Source: Streptomyces sp. CBMA156 (GTDB taxonomy: Bacteria > Actinomycetota > Actinomycetes > Streptomycetales > Streptomycetaceae). From it: a stretch of DNA of 43,882 nt. A program made the translations under genes and the position numbers. The notes below the pieces were generated by a model that was not told where the DNA came from, made no database searches, and worked only from the letters and a program-made list of their open reading frames with translations. Below, one piece after another: positions 7,024 through 14,343 of the stretch. Position 1 is the first letter of the stretch; each line of letters starts with the position of its first letter. The stretch is from the NCBI RefSeq assembly GCF_014596515.1, contig NZ_MSJQ01000134.1:1-43882 (forward strand), written 5' to 3'.

Positions 7024-7512
7024 TCAGCCCTTCATCGCACTCCAGTAGACGTCTGCGTTGTCGCCACCACCGCTCTCGCGATTCATGGAGAAGATGCCGT
7101 AGTCGGTGCCGTAGTCGTCGTAGCTGTTGGAGCCGACGTAGGGGTTGGCCCAGTGCATCATGATGTTCTTGCCGTTGCGCCAGCTGTCGTCACAGTTGTA
7201 CGACTGGTACGACACCCACCCTTCGGTGCCGGTCATGAACCCGTTGCTCTCCGACTGGAAGGGGACGAGGTACGTGTCCCCCACGGTGTACGGAGGCTCC
7301 TGCCCCTGCGACCAGATGCCGTGGGCCAGACCGTAGCCGGTCCGGACGAGCGAACAGCCGGTCCCGTTGTACAGGTGCACCTTGGTGCTCCGGGCCGCCG
7401 TGAGGGCGGCCTGCCCGGGAGCCGGCGCGGCCTGGGCCGTACCCGCGCCGACCGTGCCGAGCCCGATGGCGGCCACCGTGGCCAGCGCCGCGAAACGTGC
7501 GGTGATGCGCAT
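7024..7512 (-). CDS. Small secreted protein, aegerolysin/ET79-like (tentative)
   Basis: A 162-residue exported protein. Residues 1-30 are a Sec signal peptide: basic start MRITAR, an Ala/Gly/Val core, and GTAQA|APA as the likely cleavage site. The mature part (~130 residues) has two cysteines (TGCSL and YNCDD) and the pattern HGIW, ESNGFMTGTEGWVSY, HWANPYVGSNSY, ending NADVYWSAMKG. This pattern recalls streptomycete beta-sandwich proteins annotated as aegerolysin or crystal protein ET79-like, but I am not certain of the family. GAGGGA precedes ATG 7512. The gene is bracketed by copies of the RNA element, one convergent at its 3' end and one upstream, and a broken duplicate lies to its left. 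Confidence 0.8.
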   Translation of the reverse strand: MRITARFAALATVAAIGLGTVGAGTAQAAPAPGQAALTAARSTKVHLYNGTGCSLVRTGYGLAHGIWSQGQEPPYTVGDTYLVPFQSESNGFMTGTEGWVSYQSYNCDDSWRNGKNIMMHWANPYVGSNSYDDYGTDYGIFSMNRESGGGDNADVYWSAMKG

Positions 7513-7725
7513 GTCTTCCCTCGGTTTCCGTGAGTCCTTCGATGGACCGCGCGAGCCGCCGTCCCGTCCCGCGCTGCACGGAACTCTGCGCGACCCCGGT
7601 CGACACGCGATGGACAACTCCCCCACCCCCCACCGTCCATCGCCCGTCAGCCAGCGTGCCCTACGGACTCGAACCCAGGCCTCGACAGGAGGGGGACTCC
7701 TCGGCCGGCCGCTCCGGTACCGCGG

Positions 7726-7755
7726 TTCGGAGCACGGGCGTTGAGCTGCTAATAT
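7726..7755 (+). promoter_or_regulatory. Promoter of repeated RNA element, copy 3
   Basis: TTCGGA (7726-7731), 18 bases, TAATAT (7750-7755). One change in each hexamer relative to copies 1 and 2, the -10 change bringing it closer to TATAAT. Confidence 0.6.
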
Positions 7756-7761
7756 TCCTGA

Positions 7762-7905
7762 TGTCGCGAGGGAGATGATTCCCCGCCAGGCGTCAGCGGT
7801 GCTACCAGAGCACGTCCTACTTTCAGTAGGAAGAGTCCGTGCAATCCGGGCCTGGCGCTCCACAGTCGGAAGGGTCCGGCATCCATCAGGGTGCCGGACC
7901 CTTCC
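7762..7905 (+). ncRNA. Candidate structured small RNA, copy 3 of 3
   Basis: The core is identical to copies 1 and 2 except one base (AATCC for AACCC). The terminator stem shows a compensated change: its innermost pair is T:A in copies 1 and 2 and C:G here, and another C:G pair becomes a T:G wobble. The first hairpin is GCGAGGGA/TTCCCCGC with one A:C mismatch and one G:T wobble. This copy lies upstream of the secreted-protein gene, transcribed away from it, and ends 100 bases before the convergent membrane-protein gene. Confidence 0.55.
7868..7905. terminator. Terminator of RNA copy 3
   Basis: A 17-bp stem (7868-7884 with 7889-7905) with one T:G wobble and one covarying pair relative to copies 1 and 2. 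Confidence 0.7.
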
Positions 7906-7952
7906 GCATTCCCCCTCAGGCCGGACGAAGAGGCTCAGCCGGTGGGTAACCA

Positions 7953-7989
7953 TGGAGTGGGAAATCGGAGATCTCGACTTCCCGCTCCA
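7953..7989. terminator. Imperfect hairpin, probable terminator of the 8007 gene
   Basis: Arms 7953-7967 and 7975-7989 (TGGAGTGGGAAATCG against CGACTTCCCGCTCCA) pair over 15 positions with one wobble and one mismatch. It lies 18 bases past the stop of the leftward membrane-protein gene. Confidence 0.5.
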
Positions 7990-8006
7990 CGACAGCACCC
8001 TTCGCC

Positions 8007-8414
8007 TCAGACAGAAGGCTTCGCGAGTGCGGGCCGCACGAGCACGGCGAGCAGGGCCAGCACTGCCAGGGCGAAGAGCATGAACAGGTGCGCCCCCAAC
8101 AGCAGACCGAAACCAATCAGCACGACCTGCACCGCTCCCGCCCCGACCAAGGCGGGGACACCACGGGACGCCCTTTGCGGGGACTGCATCGCCCACAGGC
8201 CCCGAGCCGCCCAACCGTTGACCCCGGACATGACGATTCCCGCCACCAGGAATCCGTACGGCAAGTAGCTCGGAATGGGCGCTCTCTCGTCCTCGAAGGC
8301 GATACCGCCGGCGAACAGCGGCATGGCTATGCAGAAGAAGAGAACGATCGCAATGGTTTCAAGCAGTATCAGGGCCATTGCACCCAGCAGGGCGGCAGTG
8401 GAGGAGCGGGTCAT
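8007..8414 (-). CDS. Four-helix integral membrane protein, unknown
   Basis: A 135-residue protein with about four hydrophobic segments: residues 8-37, about 50-74, and a long stretch of two helices around 87-128. A short acidic loop (FEDERAP) follows the first helix and the C-terminus is short and basic. ATG 8414 has a GGAAGG site at the right distance, which decides the start against longer open reading into the upstream spacer. No named family recognised. Neighbours are the convergent third RNA element and the ChW/toxin-like pseudogene, both accessory. Confidence 0.7.
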   Translation of the reverse strand: MTRSSTAALLGAMALILLETIAIVLFFCIAMPLFAGGIAFEDERAPIPSYLPYGFLVAGIVMSGVNGWAARGLWAMQSPQRASRGVPALVGAGAVQVVLIGFGLLLGAHLFMLFALAVLALLAVLVRPALAKPSV

Positions 8415-8472
8415 CTTGCCTTCCAAACGTTGCGGCCGGATCGGTCGTGAGTCGAGATATAAAGCTTCACGC

Positions 8473-9617
8473 TCAGCATGACAGCGAGTACAATCCCTCG
8501 TCGGCCACCGCAATTGCACACCAGGTGCGGATCTGAGCATGGTAGTCCACTGCGGGACCGTCCTTCATGTGATCCAGCATGTGCTGACCGAAGAACCTCC
8601 CCGTGGCGTTGCTGTGATAATCCATCGCGTGGTGGGCGTTGGCGGTTTCTTCCGACATGTTGGACGGCTTCGGACTCATCTCATGGCGATCAGCGAACCC
8701 CTTTACGGTTTTCGCACCCATCATCAGAGTCATACTGCCGTTCCACGCACAATGACGGTAGGCGTCACGCTTCCCGCCGTTGCCGTTGCTCCCGGGCCAG
8801 ATTCCACCCGGCTTGCCTTCCTGGTTGGAATGGTGAATCGCCAGCATCATGCCAGGCATCGAACCTCGCCACCACGGCCGACTCTGCCGCGTTACCCGTC
8901 GCCGAATCCTTCGAGCGCCAGTGCTTCTTCGACGCGTTGACGGATGTTCCGGAATCGGACGAGCCGGATACTCGGCTGAGATTCACCGGCTCCGTGTAGG
9001 CCTCGAAGGGGGATACCCGGAAGGCCTCCATCCAGAGTGACTTCCCCGTGGTGCCGATCTCCGCTCGCACCGTCGCGCGCTGGTCCAGCTGCTGCCAACC
9101 GATGTCCTTCACATGCCCGTCGGCCTTGTAGTAATTCGCATGGTCCCCGCCGAAGGTCAGGGCTTCCAGTGACGGCCCGGCGACACCTGCCGTCCCGAGC
9201 AGGAGTTTCGTTCCACTTCCTGCCGCGGGGACCCGCGAGTACTGCGACCAGCCGACGCCGGACCAGTGCGCCCTGACATCCAGAATCGCGCCGACCGGAG
9301 CCGAAGCACAGGAGACCTCGACCGCCTCGATCGGCTCGCCCTTCCCCGTCCAGCCGGCGAACCCGTCCGAAGCACTAGTGACCCAACGACTCCAGCCGAG
9401 GTTTCTCACGTGCGCCCGGTAGGCCAGCAGTCGCCCGTCGCTGTTGACTGAAAGCCTGGTCTTCGAAATAGCCGCCCTGTCTTCGGCCGTGAGCTCCACC
9501 GTGTGCGGCTCGACCGATCCACCGGCATTGGGAGAAGCCTCAGCCGACCCGGCGCCGATGCAGCCGAGAAGAGGCAGAGAGAACGACCGATGCCACCGCT
9601 CTCCTTCTGCGGCCCAT
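8473..9617 (-). pseudogene. ChW-repeat protein with DUF6973-like toxin-type C-terminus, two frameshifts
   Basis: Three reading frames join into one secreted protein of roughly 380 residues. (1) ATG 9617 opens a basic signal-peptide start, MGRRRRAVASVVLS, which runs off frame. (2) The adjacent frame continues with LPLLGCIGAGSAEA and then three ChW-like repeats (clearest at RAHVRNLGW and at HVKDIGWQQLDQ with GTTGKSLWMEAFRV). (3) Near 8850 homology moves to a third frame beginning MMLAIHHSNQEG, then RDAYRHCAWN, ADRHE and HHAMDYHSNATGR, a histidine-rich pattern like DUF6973 and related toxin-type domains. The first shift lies in an AGAGAGA run (9576-9582). If real, the gene is dead; sequencing error is the alternative. 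Reading it as two separate genes is less likely because neither would have a good start. Confidence 0.6.
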
Positions 9618-9688
9618 CGCTCCGTCGCCAGGCCGGCGCGCTGCTCTCTGCTTTCCAATTAGCGAAAAGTGCGCCACTCGCCCCCCTT

Positions 9689-9745
9689 TTTGTAATTTAA
9701 ATGCATTTGAATAGGTATCTCTTTACCTAAATTAAATACTAATAG
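9689..9745. other. AT-rich island with small palindromes
   Basis: About 57 bases that are mostly A and T in DNA otherwise over 70% GC. It contains the palindrome AAATGCATTT (9699-9708) and an inverted repeat TAGGTA (9712-9717)/TACCTA (9724-9729). It lies upstream of the ChW pseudogene and could hold its promoter or mark foreign DNA. Confidence 0.5.
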
Positions 9746-9770
9746 CATTCCTGACACCTGCCAACACCCG

Positions 9771-10047
9771 CCCACCCGGAGTACCGGCGAAAGCCGCGCC
9801 CTCCACCAAGGGTGAGACGGTGACGGCTTCCGCGGCGACTCGGGACGGAAATCCGGGTGAGGCCGGCCCCGCCGCCCCGTACGATCCCTTGCGGAGCGCG
9901 CGAAATCACAGTCCCCGGTCGGTAGTCCGGGCGCCGTCGGCGATGACCGGCGGTCAGTAACCTCCCCTCCCAGGGTGTCCGGCGCGTTCCCTCCCGGCGC
10001 GCGACCGCGTGCGGGAAACGGCAGGGCAACCATGGGAGGAACGCACC
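9771..10047 (+). other. Long leader region before yjdF
   Basis: No gene seen. The region has several short GC hairpins, for example CCCGG/CCGGG around 9915-9932. In Firmicutes yjdF is preceded by a riboswitch that binds aza-aromatic compounds; I cannot match this leader to that or any other riboswitch by eye. Confidence 0.3.
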
Positions 10048-10404
10048 ATGCCGAGCACGTTCAGCGTGTTCTTCGAGGGCCCGTTCTGGGTCGGGGTGCT
10101 GGAGACCGCGGGCCCGCGAGGAGTCCGTGCGGCCCGCCATGTCTTCGGCGGCGAGCCGGGCAACGCGGAGTTGCCGGAGTTCGTCCGCAGGGACTTCGGC
10201 CGGCTGCTGGACTCCGCGCTCGCGGCGCCGGAGGTGGCCGACGAACGGCGGCCCCGGGAGCGGACGTCACTGAATCCCAAGTGGCTCGCCCGGCAGGCGG
10301 CCAGGGAGTCGGCGGCCAGGCCGCTGAGCACCGCCGCCGTGGAGGCGCTGGAACGGCGGGCGGCCGCCCGGCGCCAGGCCAAGGAGCGCCACCGGGGCAG
10401 GTGA
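10048..10404 (+). CDS. yjdF: YjdF family protein (DUF2992)
   Basis: A 118-residue protein matching the YjdF/DUF2992 family along its length: N-terminal FSVFFEGPFWVGVLE, then VFGGEPGNAELPEFV, then the basic helix LNPKWLARQAARE, and the family-typical C-terminal end KERHRGR. It is shorter than Firmicute members, lacking part of the charged linker before that end. GGAGGA ends 7 bases before ATG 10048, favouring it over the upstream ATG at 10009. The biochemical role is unknown; in Bacillus the gene is under riboswitch control linked to toxic azaaromatics. An 11-bp hairpin follows. Confidence 0.85.
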   Translation: MPSTFSVFFEGPFWVGVLETAGPRGVRAARHVFGGEPGNAELPEFVRRDFGRLLDSALAAPEVADERRPRERTSLNPKWLARQAARESAARPLSTAAVEALERRAAARRQAKERHRGR

Positions 10405-10411
10405 ACCGCCA

Positions 10412-10443
10412 GGGCCGGTGAGTCGCCACAGGCTCGCCGGCCC
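10412..10443. terminator. Terminator after yjdF
   Basis: Arms 10412-10422 and 10433-10443 (GGGCCGGTGAG with CTCGCCGGCCC) form 11 pairs including one wobble, 8 bases after the yjdF stop. Confidence 0.6.
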
Positions 10444-10510
10444 CGGCCGCGCCTCAACTCGCCGCGCCACTCCCGTACCTGACCGTCACCACGCGGGTAA
10501 GGACCACCGC

Positions 10511-11242
10511 TCACGGCCGATCGGGCTCGAAGACGGCCGGACCGAGGTCGGCCGGGACGTGGGCCTCGGCGAGGGCCGCCGCCTCGGCCGCCGACCCGAC
10601 CTCGGCGATCAGGTCGCCGCCTCCCTCGCAGTCGAGGGCGCGCTGCACCCGGTACGTGCCACTGCCACGGACCGGGACGATGACGACCGCAGGCCCGAGC
10701 ACGTGGCCGACGCTGGGCCGGAAGCCGAGTCGCCACATGCTGGAGAACGGGAGCAGCTGTCGCAGTCGCGGTCGCACCTGCGCCGCCTCCACCGCCGCCC
10801 CGAACTCCGGGAACCCGGGCAGCTTCTCCTCCCCCCATTCCCGGAGCTGTCGCCACGCCACGTCGACCGCGCCGGCCGCGCCGCGGTCGGCCGCCTCCGC
10901 GAGTTCGCTGCACGTCAGCCACGGCAGCAGCTCACGCATGTCGGGCAGCCGCTGCCCGCTCCCCCAGGCCGCGCCCGCCCGGACGATGTCCCCGAGGTCC
11001 TCGGTGCCGCCCGCGATCATCGCCAGGCCCCGGCTCCAGCCGTCGACCCCGATGAAGCGGCAATCGTCCTCAAGGTAGACGTCGAGCGCCTCCCGTCCGG
11101 GCACCCGGGCTTCGATGCTCGCCGTCCGGCCCGAGTCGTCCGGCCTCACCGCGATGTCCAGGCCCAGTTCGGCTGACATCCGCTCCAGCGCCGCGGCGAG
11201 GCCACCGGCGGCGACGACATCAGGGTAGAACGCGGGATCCAT
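10511..11242 (-). CDS. DUF6193 family protein
   Basis: A 243-residue soluble protein resembling what is annotated in streptomycetes as DUF6193 natural-product biosynthesis protein. Recognisable parts are the central RELLPWLTCSELAEAADRG, then VDVAWRQLREW, and LPFSSMWRLGFRPS near residue 165. It has no transmembrane segment or catalytic motif I can name. It stands alone between yjdF and a small secreted-protein gene, and there is no biosynthetic gene cluster in this window, so the natural-product label should not be taken literally. ATG 11242 is the only good start. Confidence 0.7.
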   Translation of the reverse strand: MDPAFYPDVVAAGGLAAALERMSAELGLDIAVRPDDSGRTASIEARVPGREALDVYLEDDCRFIGVDGWSRGLAMIAGGTEDLGDIVRAGAAWGSGQRLPDMRELLPWLTCSELAEAADRGAAGAVDVAWRQLREWGEEKLPGFPEFGAAVEAAQVRPRLRQLLPFSSMWRLGFRPSVGHVLGPAVVIVPVRGSGTYRVQRALDCEGGGDLIAEVGSAAEAAALAEAHVPADLGPAVFEPDRP

Positions 11243-11446
11243 GTCGCCAGTATGGCGATACGACTATCCCGGATCGAGAGAACGGCCTGATCTCATCGTC
11301 CCCGAACCTCCCGGGCGGAAGCCGGTTTTCCAGCGCCGAAGGCCGGGGTAAGGCCGAGACGTTCGCACCCCGACCGTTCCGCTGCTCGCGGCGGGGGCGA
11401 ATCCCTGACGCTCTCCCACCGGATTCCCACCGGAAGGACAACCCTC

Positions 11447-11845
11447 ATGCACAGGACTCTTCGGAACGCCCTCGCGACCGTCCTCGTGACGGGCGCGCTC
11501 ACCGCCGCCGCCGCTCCCACCGCCGTGGCCGCCGAGTCCACGCCGTCGGCGGCCGGGGTGCAGACGGAGCTCCGCAACCCGAAGACGATCAAGGTCGCCG
11601 ACTACAACCAGGCCCGCGGCACCCTGATCAACGCCGGCAGCAAGACGGCCGCCAAGTCCCACCCGGCGCACGGCACCAAGGACGTCCCGGTCTCCCACGG
11701 CACCGGCCTGCTCGCGGAGGCCCGGGACGAGTTCCGCGCCGCCGACCGGAACCTGCCGGCGGGCCAGAAGAAGTCCGACATGTCGATCCCGCACTACAAC
11801 GCCGTCCACAGCGCGGCCAGGACCATGGGCATCGACCGCTGGTGA
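11447..11845 (+). CDS. Small secreted protein, unknown
   Basis: A 132-residue exported protein. Residues 1-29 form a signal peptide (MHRTLRNAL, hydrophobic core, cleavage after AVAA or nearby). The mature part of about 100 residues lacks cysteine and is rich in Ala, His, Lys and Asp, with HGTGLLAEARDEFRAAD and a C-terminal HYNAVHSAARTMGIDRW. GGAAGGA precedes ATG 11447 at a normal distance. I recognise no family. It is convergent with the membrane-protein gene to the right. Confidence 0.75.
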   Translation: MHRTLRNALATVLVTGALTAAAAPTAVAAESTPSAAGVQTELRNPKTIKVADYNQARGTLINAGSKTAAKSHPAHGTKDVPVSHGTGLLAEARDEFRAADRNLPAGQKKSDMSIPHYNAVHSAARTMGIDRW

Positions 11846-11879
11846 CTGCCGGTTCCCCGTCGGTCGTCGGGCGCAGACC

Positions 11880-12482
11880 CTACGGCAACGGCCACGCGGG
11901 CTTGGGTGTCACCGAAGGGCCGCCCAGCGTCCCGTCCTCGCCCACGGTGTAGACCCTGACCTCGTGCTCCAGCGTCACCGTGATCCGGCCCGGTCCTGTC
12001 CACTCGGCCCGGAGGAAGCCCTCCTCCTCGCCCCAGGTGCCGAGGCTCCAGTGCCGCGCCGACCAGCCGGTGCCGGAGAGCAGCTCGACCCGGTAGACCG
12101 GATCGATCGAGAAGGCCATGTCGGTGATGTTCAGCACGTGGTCGGCGCGGTTCGGCTCCGGCTTGCTGTCGATCAGCCGGCCGTCGCCGCCGAAGACGTA
12201 CGCCAGCGCACCGACCGCCGCCCCGACGACGAGGAGCGGCGACAGGACGGCCGCGCAGCCGATCTGCGCCCACCTGGTCCGGAACTCGAACTGGGCCACC
12301 GCCGAGGCCACGGCCAGGGTGACCGCCGTCCCGAGCAGCAGCACCGGATGGTTCAGCCAGCGTTCGACCTTGACCAGCCCTCCCTGCTGGGAGGAGAGGT
12401 AGCCCGGCAGGTACACCAGGAAGGCCGCCAGCGCCGCGCCGCGAAGCCACCAGACGACCTGTTTGCGGCGCGTCACCGTCAT
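11880..12482 (-). CDS. Membrane protein, unknown
   Basis: A 200-residue protein with three probable transmembrane helices in the first half (about residues 9-29, 46-65 and 74-94) and a hydrophilic C-terminal domain of about 100 residues. The latter has an alternating polar pattern (RVELLSGTGWSARHWSLGTW, GRITVTLEHEVRVYTV) suggesting a beta-rich extracytoplasmic domain. The start context MTVTRRKQ with basic residues is typical of an N-terminus inside the cell. No family recognised. It lies downstream of the ABC exporter cluster but is separated from it by a very strong terminator. Confidence 0.75.
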   Translation of the reverse strand: MTVTRRKQVVWWLRGAALAAFLVYLPGYLSSQQGGLVKVERWLNHPVLLLGTAVTLAVASAVAQFEFRTRWAQIGCAAVLSPLLVVGAAVGALAYVFGGDGRLIDSKPEPNRADHVLNITDMAFSIDPVYRVELLSGTGWSARHWSLGTWGEEEGFLRAEWTGPGRITVTLEHEVRVYTVGEDGTLGGPSVTPKPAWPLP

Positions 12483-12528
12483 TTGCTCCCCCCGGAGTTG
12501 CTCTTTGCCGGGACTTTACTAGAGGGTG

Positions 12529-12573
12529 CCACCAGGCCCGGACGACGGGTACCCCGTCGTCCGGGCCTGGTGG
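12529..12573. terminator. Very strong hairpin terminator after the ABC exporter operon
   Basis: A perfect 21-bp inverted repeat (12529-12549 with 12553-12573) with a 3-base loop follows the permease stop by 20 bases. It separates the exporter operon from the membrane-protein gene on the same strand. Confidence 0.85.
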
Positions 12574-12592
12574 ACCACCGGCCGTACCCCCG

Positions 12593-13372
12593 TCACCGCC
12601 GGTAGAAGACGCTCCGCGACCAGAAGTAGCCGACCAGCGTCAGCACCGTGCACCAGGCCAGGGCGCTCCAGGCGCTGGTGCCGATCCCGGTGCCCATCAG
12701 CAGGCCGCGCAGGGTCTCGATCATGGGCGTGAAGGGCTGGTACTCGGCGAACCAGCGCAGCGCCGTCGGCATGGAGTCGGTCGGCACGATGGCACTGCCG
12801 ATGAAGGGCAGGAACTGTAGGGGCATCGGCATGTTGCTGGCGCTCTCGACCGTCTTGGCCACCAGCCCGATGCCGGCCGATATCCAGGTCAGGGCGATGG
12901 TGAGGAACAGCAGCAGGCCTGCTGCCGCCAGCCACTCCACCGGTCCGGCGTCCGGCCGGAAGCCCATCGCCAGGGCCGCGCCGATCACCAGCACCAGCCC
13001 GATCATGGTCTGGATGACGCTGCCGGCCACGTGCCCCGCCAGGAAGGCGGAGCGCGATATGGCCATCGTGCGGAAGCGGTTGACGATGCCCTCGGTCATG
13101 TCCGTGCAGATGCCGATCGCGGTGACCAGCGACCCGGACGTGGCCGCCATCAGCACGATGCCGGGCGTCACGTAGTCGATGTAGTTGCCGCCGCCGATGC
13201 CGGCGCCCAGCGTGCTGCCGTAGGCGTAGTTGAAGAGCAGCAGCATCATGACCGGCATCACCACGACCGCGAAGGTCAGGGACGGGTAGCGCAGTGCGTG
13301 CTTGAGGTTGCGCCGCAGCATGGTCAGCGAGTCGCTGAGCACGTAGCCGGCCGTCCCCGTGGCCGTGCTCAT
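12593..13372 (-). CDS. ABC-2 type permease, DrrB-like
   Basis: A 259-residue integral membrane subunit of a daunorubicin-resistance-type ABC exporter. It has about six transmembrane helices, a cytoplasmic N-terminus (LRRNLKHALRYP), and the conserved loop TDMTEGIVNRFRTMAISRSAFLAGH around residues 90-115 that contacts the ATPase. PFTPMIETLRGLLMG near the C-terminus is also typical. Its ATG overlaps the stop of the ATPase gene (ATGA at 13369-13372), so the pair is translationally coupled. Substrate unknown; the DUF4097 gene upstream suggests envelope-related work rather than drug export. Confidence 0.92.
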   Translation of the reverse strand: MSTATGTAGYVLSDSLTMLRRNLKHALRYPSLTFAVVVMPVMMLLLFNYAYGSTLGAGIGGGNYIDYVTPGIVLMAATSGSLVTAIGICTDMTEGIVNRFRTMAISRSAFLAGHVAGSVIQTMIGLVLVIGAALAMGFRPDAGPVEWLAAAGLLLFLTIALTWISAGIGLVAKTVESASNMPMPLQFLPFIGSAIVPTDSMPTALRWFAEYQPFTPMIETLRGLLMGTGIGTSAWSALAWCTVLTLVGYFWSRSVFYRR

Positions 13373-14343
13373 CGCACGCCCTCCCCGGTGAGTCGAAGGA
13401 ACACGTCGTCCAGGTCGGCCGTCTCCACGACCAGCGACTCGGCCTGCACCGACGCGTTGTCGAGCGCCTCCAGCACGGCCCGGACGGTGAGGACGGAGTT
13501 GTCCCCCGGAATGTCCAGCCGCAACGACTCGCTGTCGGCCTCGGCGTACTCGAACAGCGCGGCGGCGGTGGCCAGCCGGCCGGCGTCCGCGAACCGGAGC
13601 CTGATCCACCCGCCGGGGACGAACCGCTTCAGCTCCTCGGCCGTGCCCTCGGCGACGATCCGGCCGCCGTCCAGGACGGCTATCCGGTCGGCGAGTTGGT
13701 CGGCCTCCTCCAGGTACTGGGTGGTGAGGAAGATCGTCACCCCCTGGTCGGCGACCAGGCCCCTGATGATCTCCCACATGGTGCGCCGGCTGCGCGGGTC
13801 CAGCCCGGTGGTCGGCTCGTCCAGGAAGATCACCTTCGGGTCGCCGACCAGCGTCATCGCGAGGTCGAGCTTGCGCCGCATGCCGCCGGAGAAGGTGGTG
13901 ACGGGCTTGCCGGAGGCCTCGGTGAGGTCGAAGACCCGCAGCAGTTCCTCGGTCCGCCTCCGCCCCTCCCGACGGCGGAGGTGGTTGAGGTCGGCCATCA
14001 GCATCAGGTTCTCCTCGGCGGTGAGCAGGTTGTCCACCGCCGAGAACTGGCCGGTCACCCCGATCGCCTTCCGCACCCCGTCGGCCTCACGTTCCACGTC
14101 GTGCCCGGCCACCCGGGCCGAGCCGCCGTCGGCGGGGATCAGGGTGGAGAGGATCTGCACGACGGTGGTCTTGCCTGCGCCGTTGGGCCCGAGCAGGGCG
14201 AAGACGCTGCCCGCCGGGATGTCCAGGTCGACGCCCTTCAGGACCGCCTTGTCCCCGTAGGACTTGGTGAGTCCGGTCGCCGAGATCGCCGGGTGCGCCG
14301 AGACCACCGGGCGCACCGGGACCGCCGGGATCGCCGCCATCAC
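13369..14343 (-). CDS. ABC transporter ATP-binding protein, DrrA-like
   Basis: A 324-residue ATPase of the DrrA group. Walker A is GPNGAGKTT near residue 53, the signature is TFSGGMRRKLDLAM, Walker B is KVIFLDEPTTGLD, followed by the H-loop region replaced by TTQYLEEAD as in DrrA proteins. The C-terminal ~90 residues form the extra domain usual in this group. Both ends overlap neighbours by four bases (DUF4097 upstream, permease downstream), making a tightly coupled three-gene unit. Confidence 0.95.
   Translation of the reverse strand: MMAAIPAVPVRPVVSAHPAISATGLTKSYGDKAVLKGVDLDIPAGSVFALLGPNGAGKTTVVQILSTLIPADGGSARVAGHDVEREADGVRKAIGVTGQFSAVDNLLTAEENLMLMADLNHLRRREGRRRTEELLRVFDLTEASGKPVTTFSGGMRRKLDLAMTLVGDPKVIFLDEPTTGLDPRSRRTMWEIIRGLVADQGVTIFLTTQYLEEADQLADRIAVLDGGRIVAEGTAEELKRFVPGGWIRLRFADAGRLATAAALFEYAEADSESLRLDIPGDNSVLTVRAVLEALDNASVQAESLVVETADLDDVFLRLTGEGVR

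Noticed and set aside
6409..7908. Insertion sequence or MITE explanation for the three repeats
   Set aside because: No transposase, no terminal inverted repeats at the element ends and no target duplications visible; copies are all in one orientation and carry promoter and terminator. Not fully excluded.
6409..7908. Type III toxin-antitoxin RNA array or CRISPR-like array
   Set aside because: The units are long, far apart and separated by genes; there are no short tandem antitoxin repeats, spacers or cas genes.
9830..9960. FMN or cobalamin riboswitch before yjdF
   Set aside because: A few FMN-element-like words occur (for example GGTAGTCCGGG) but not in the required order.
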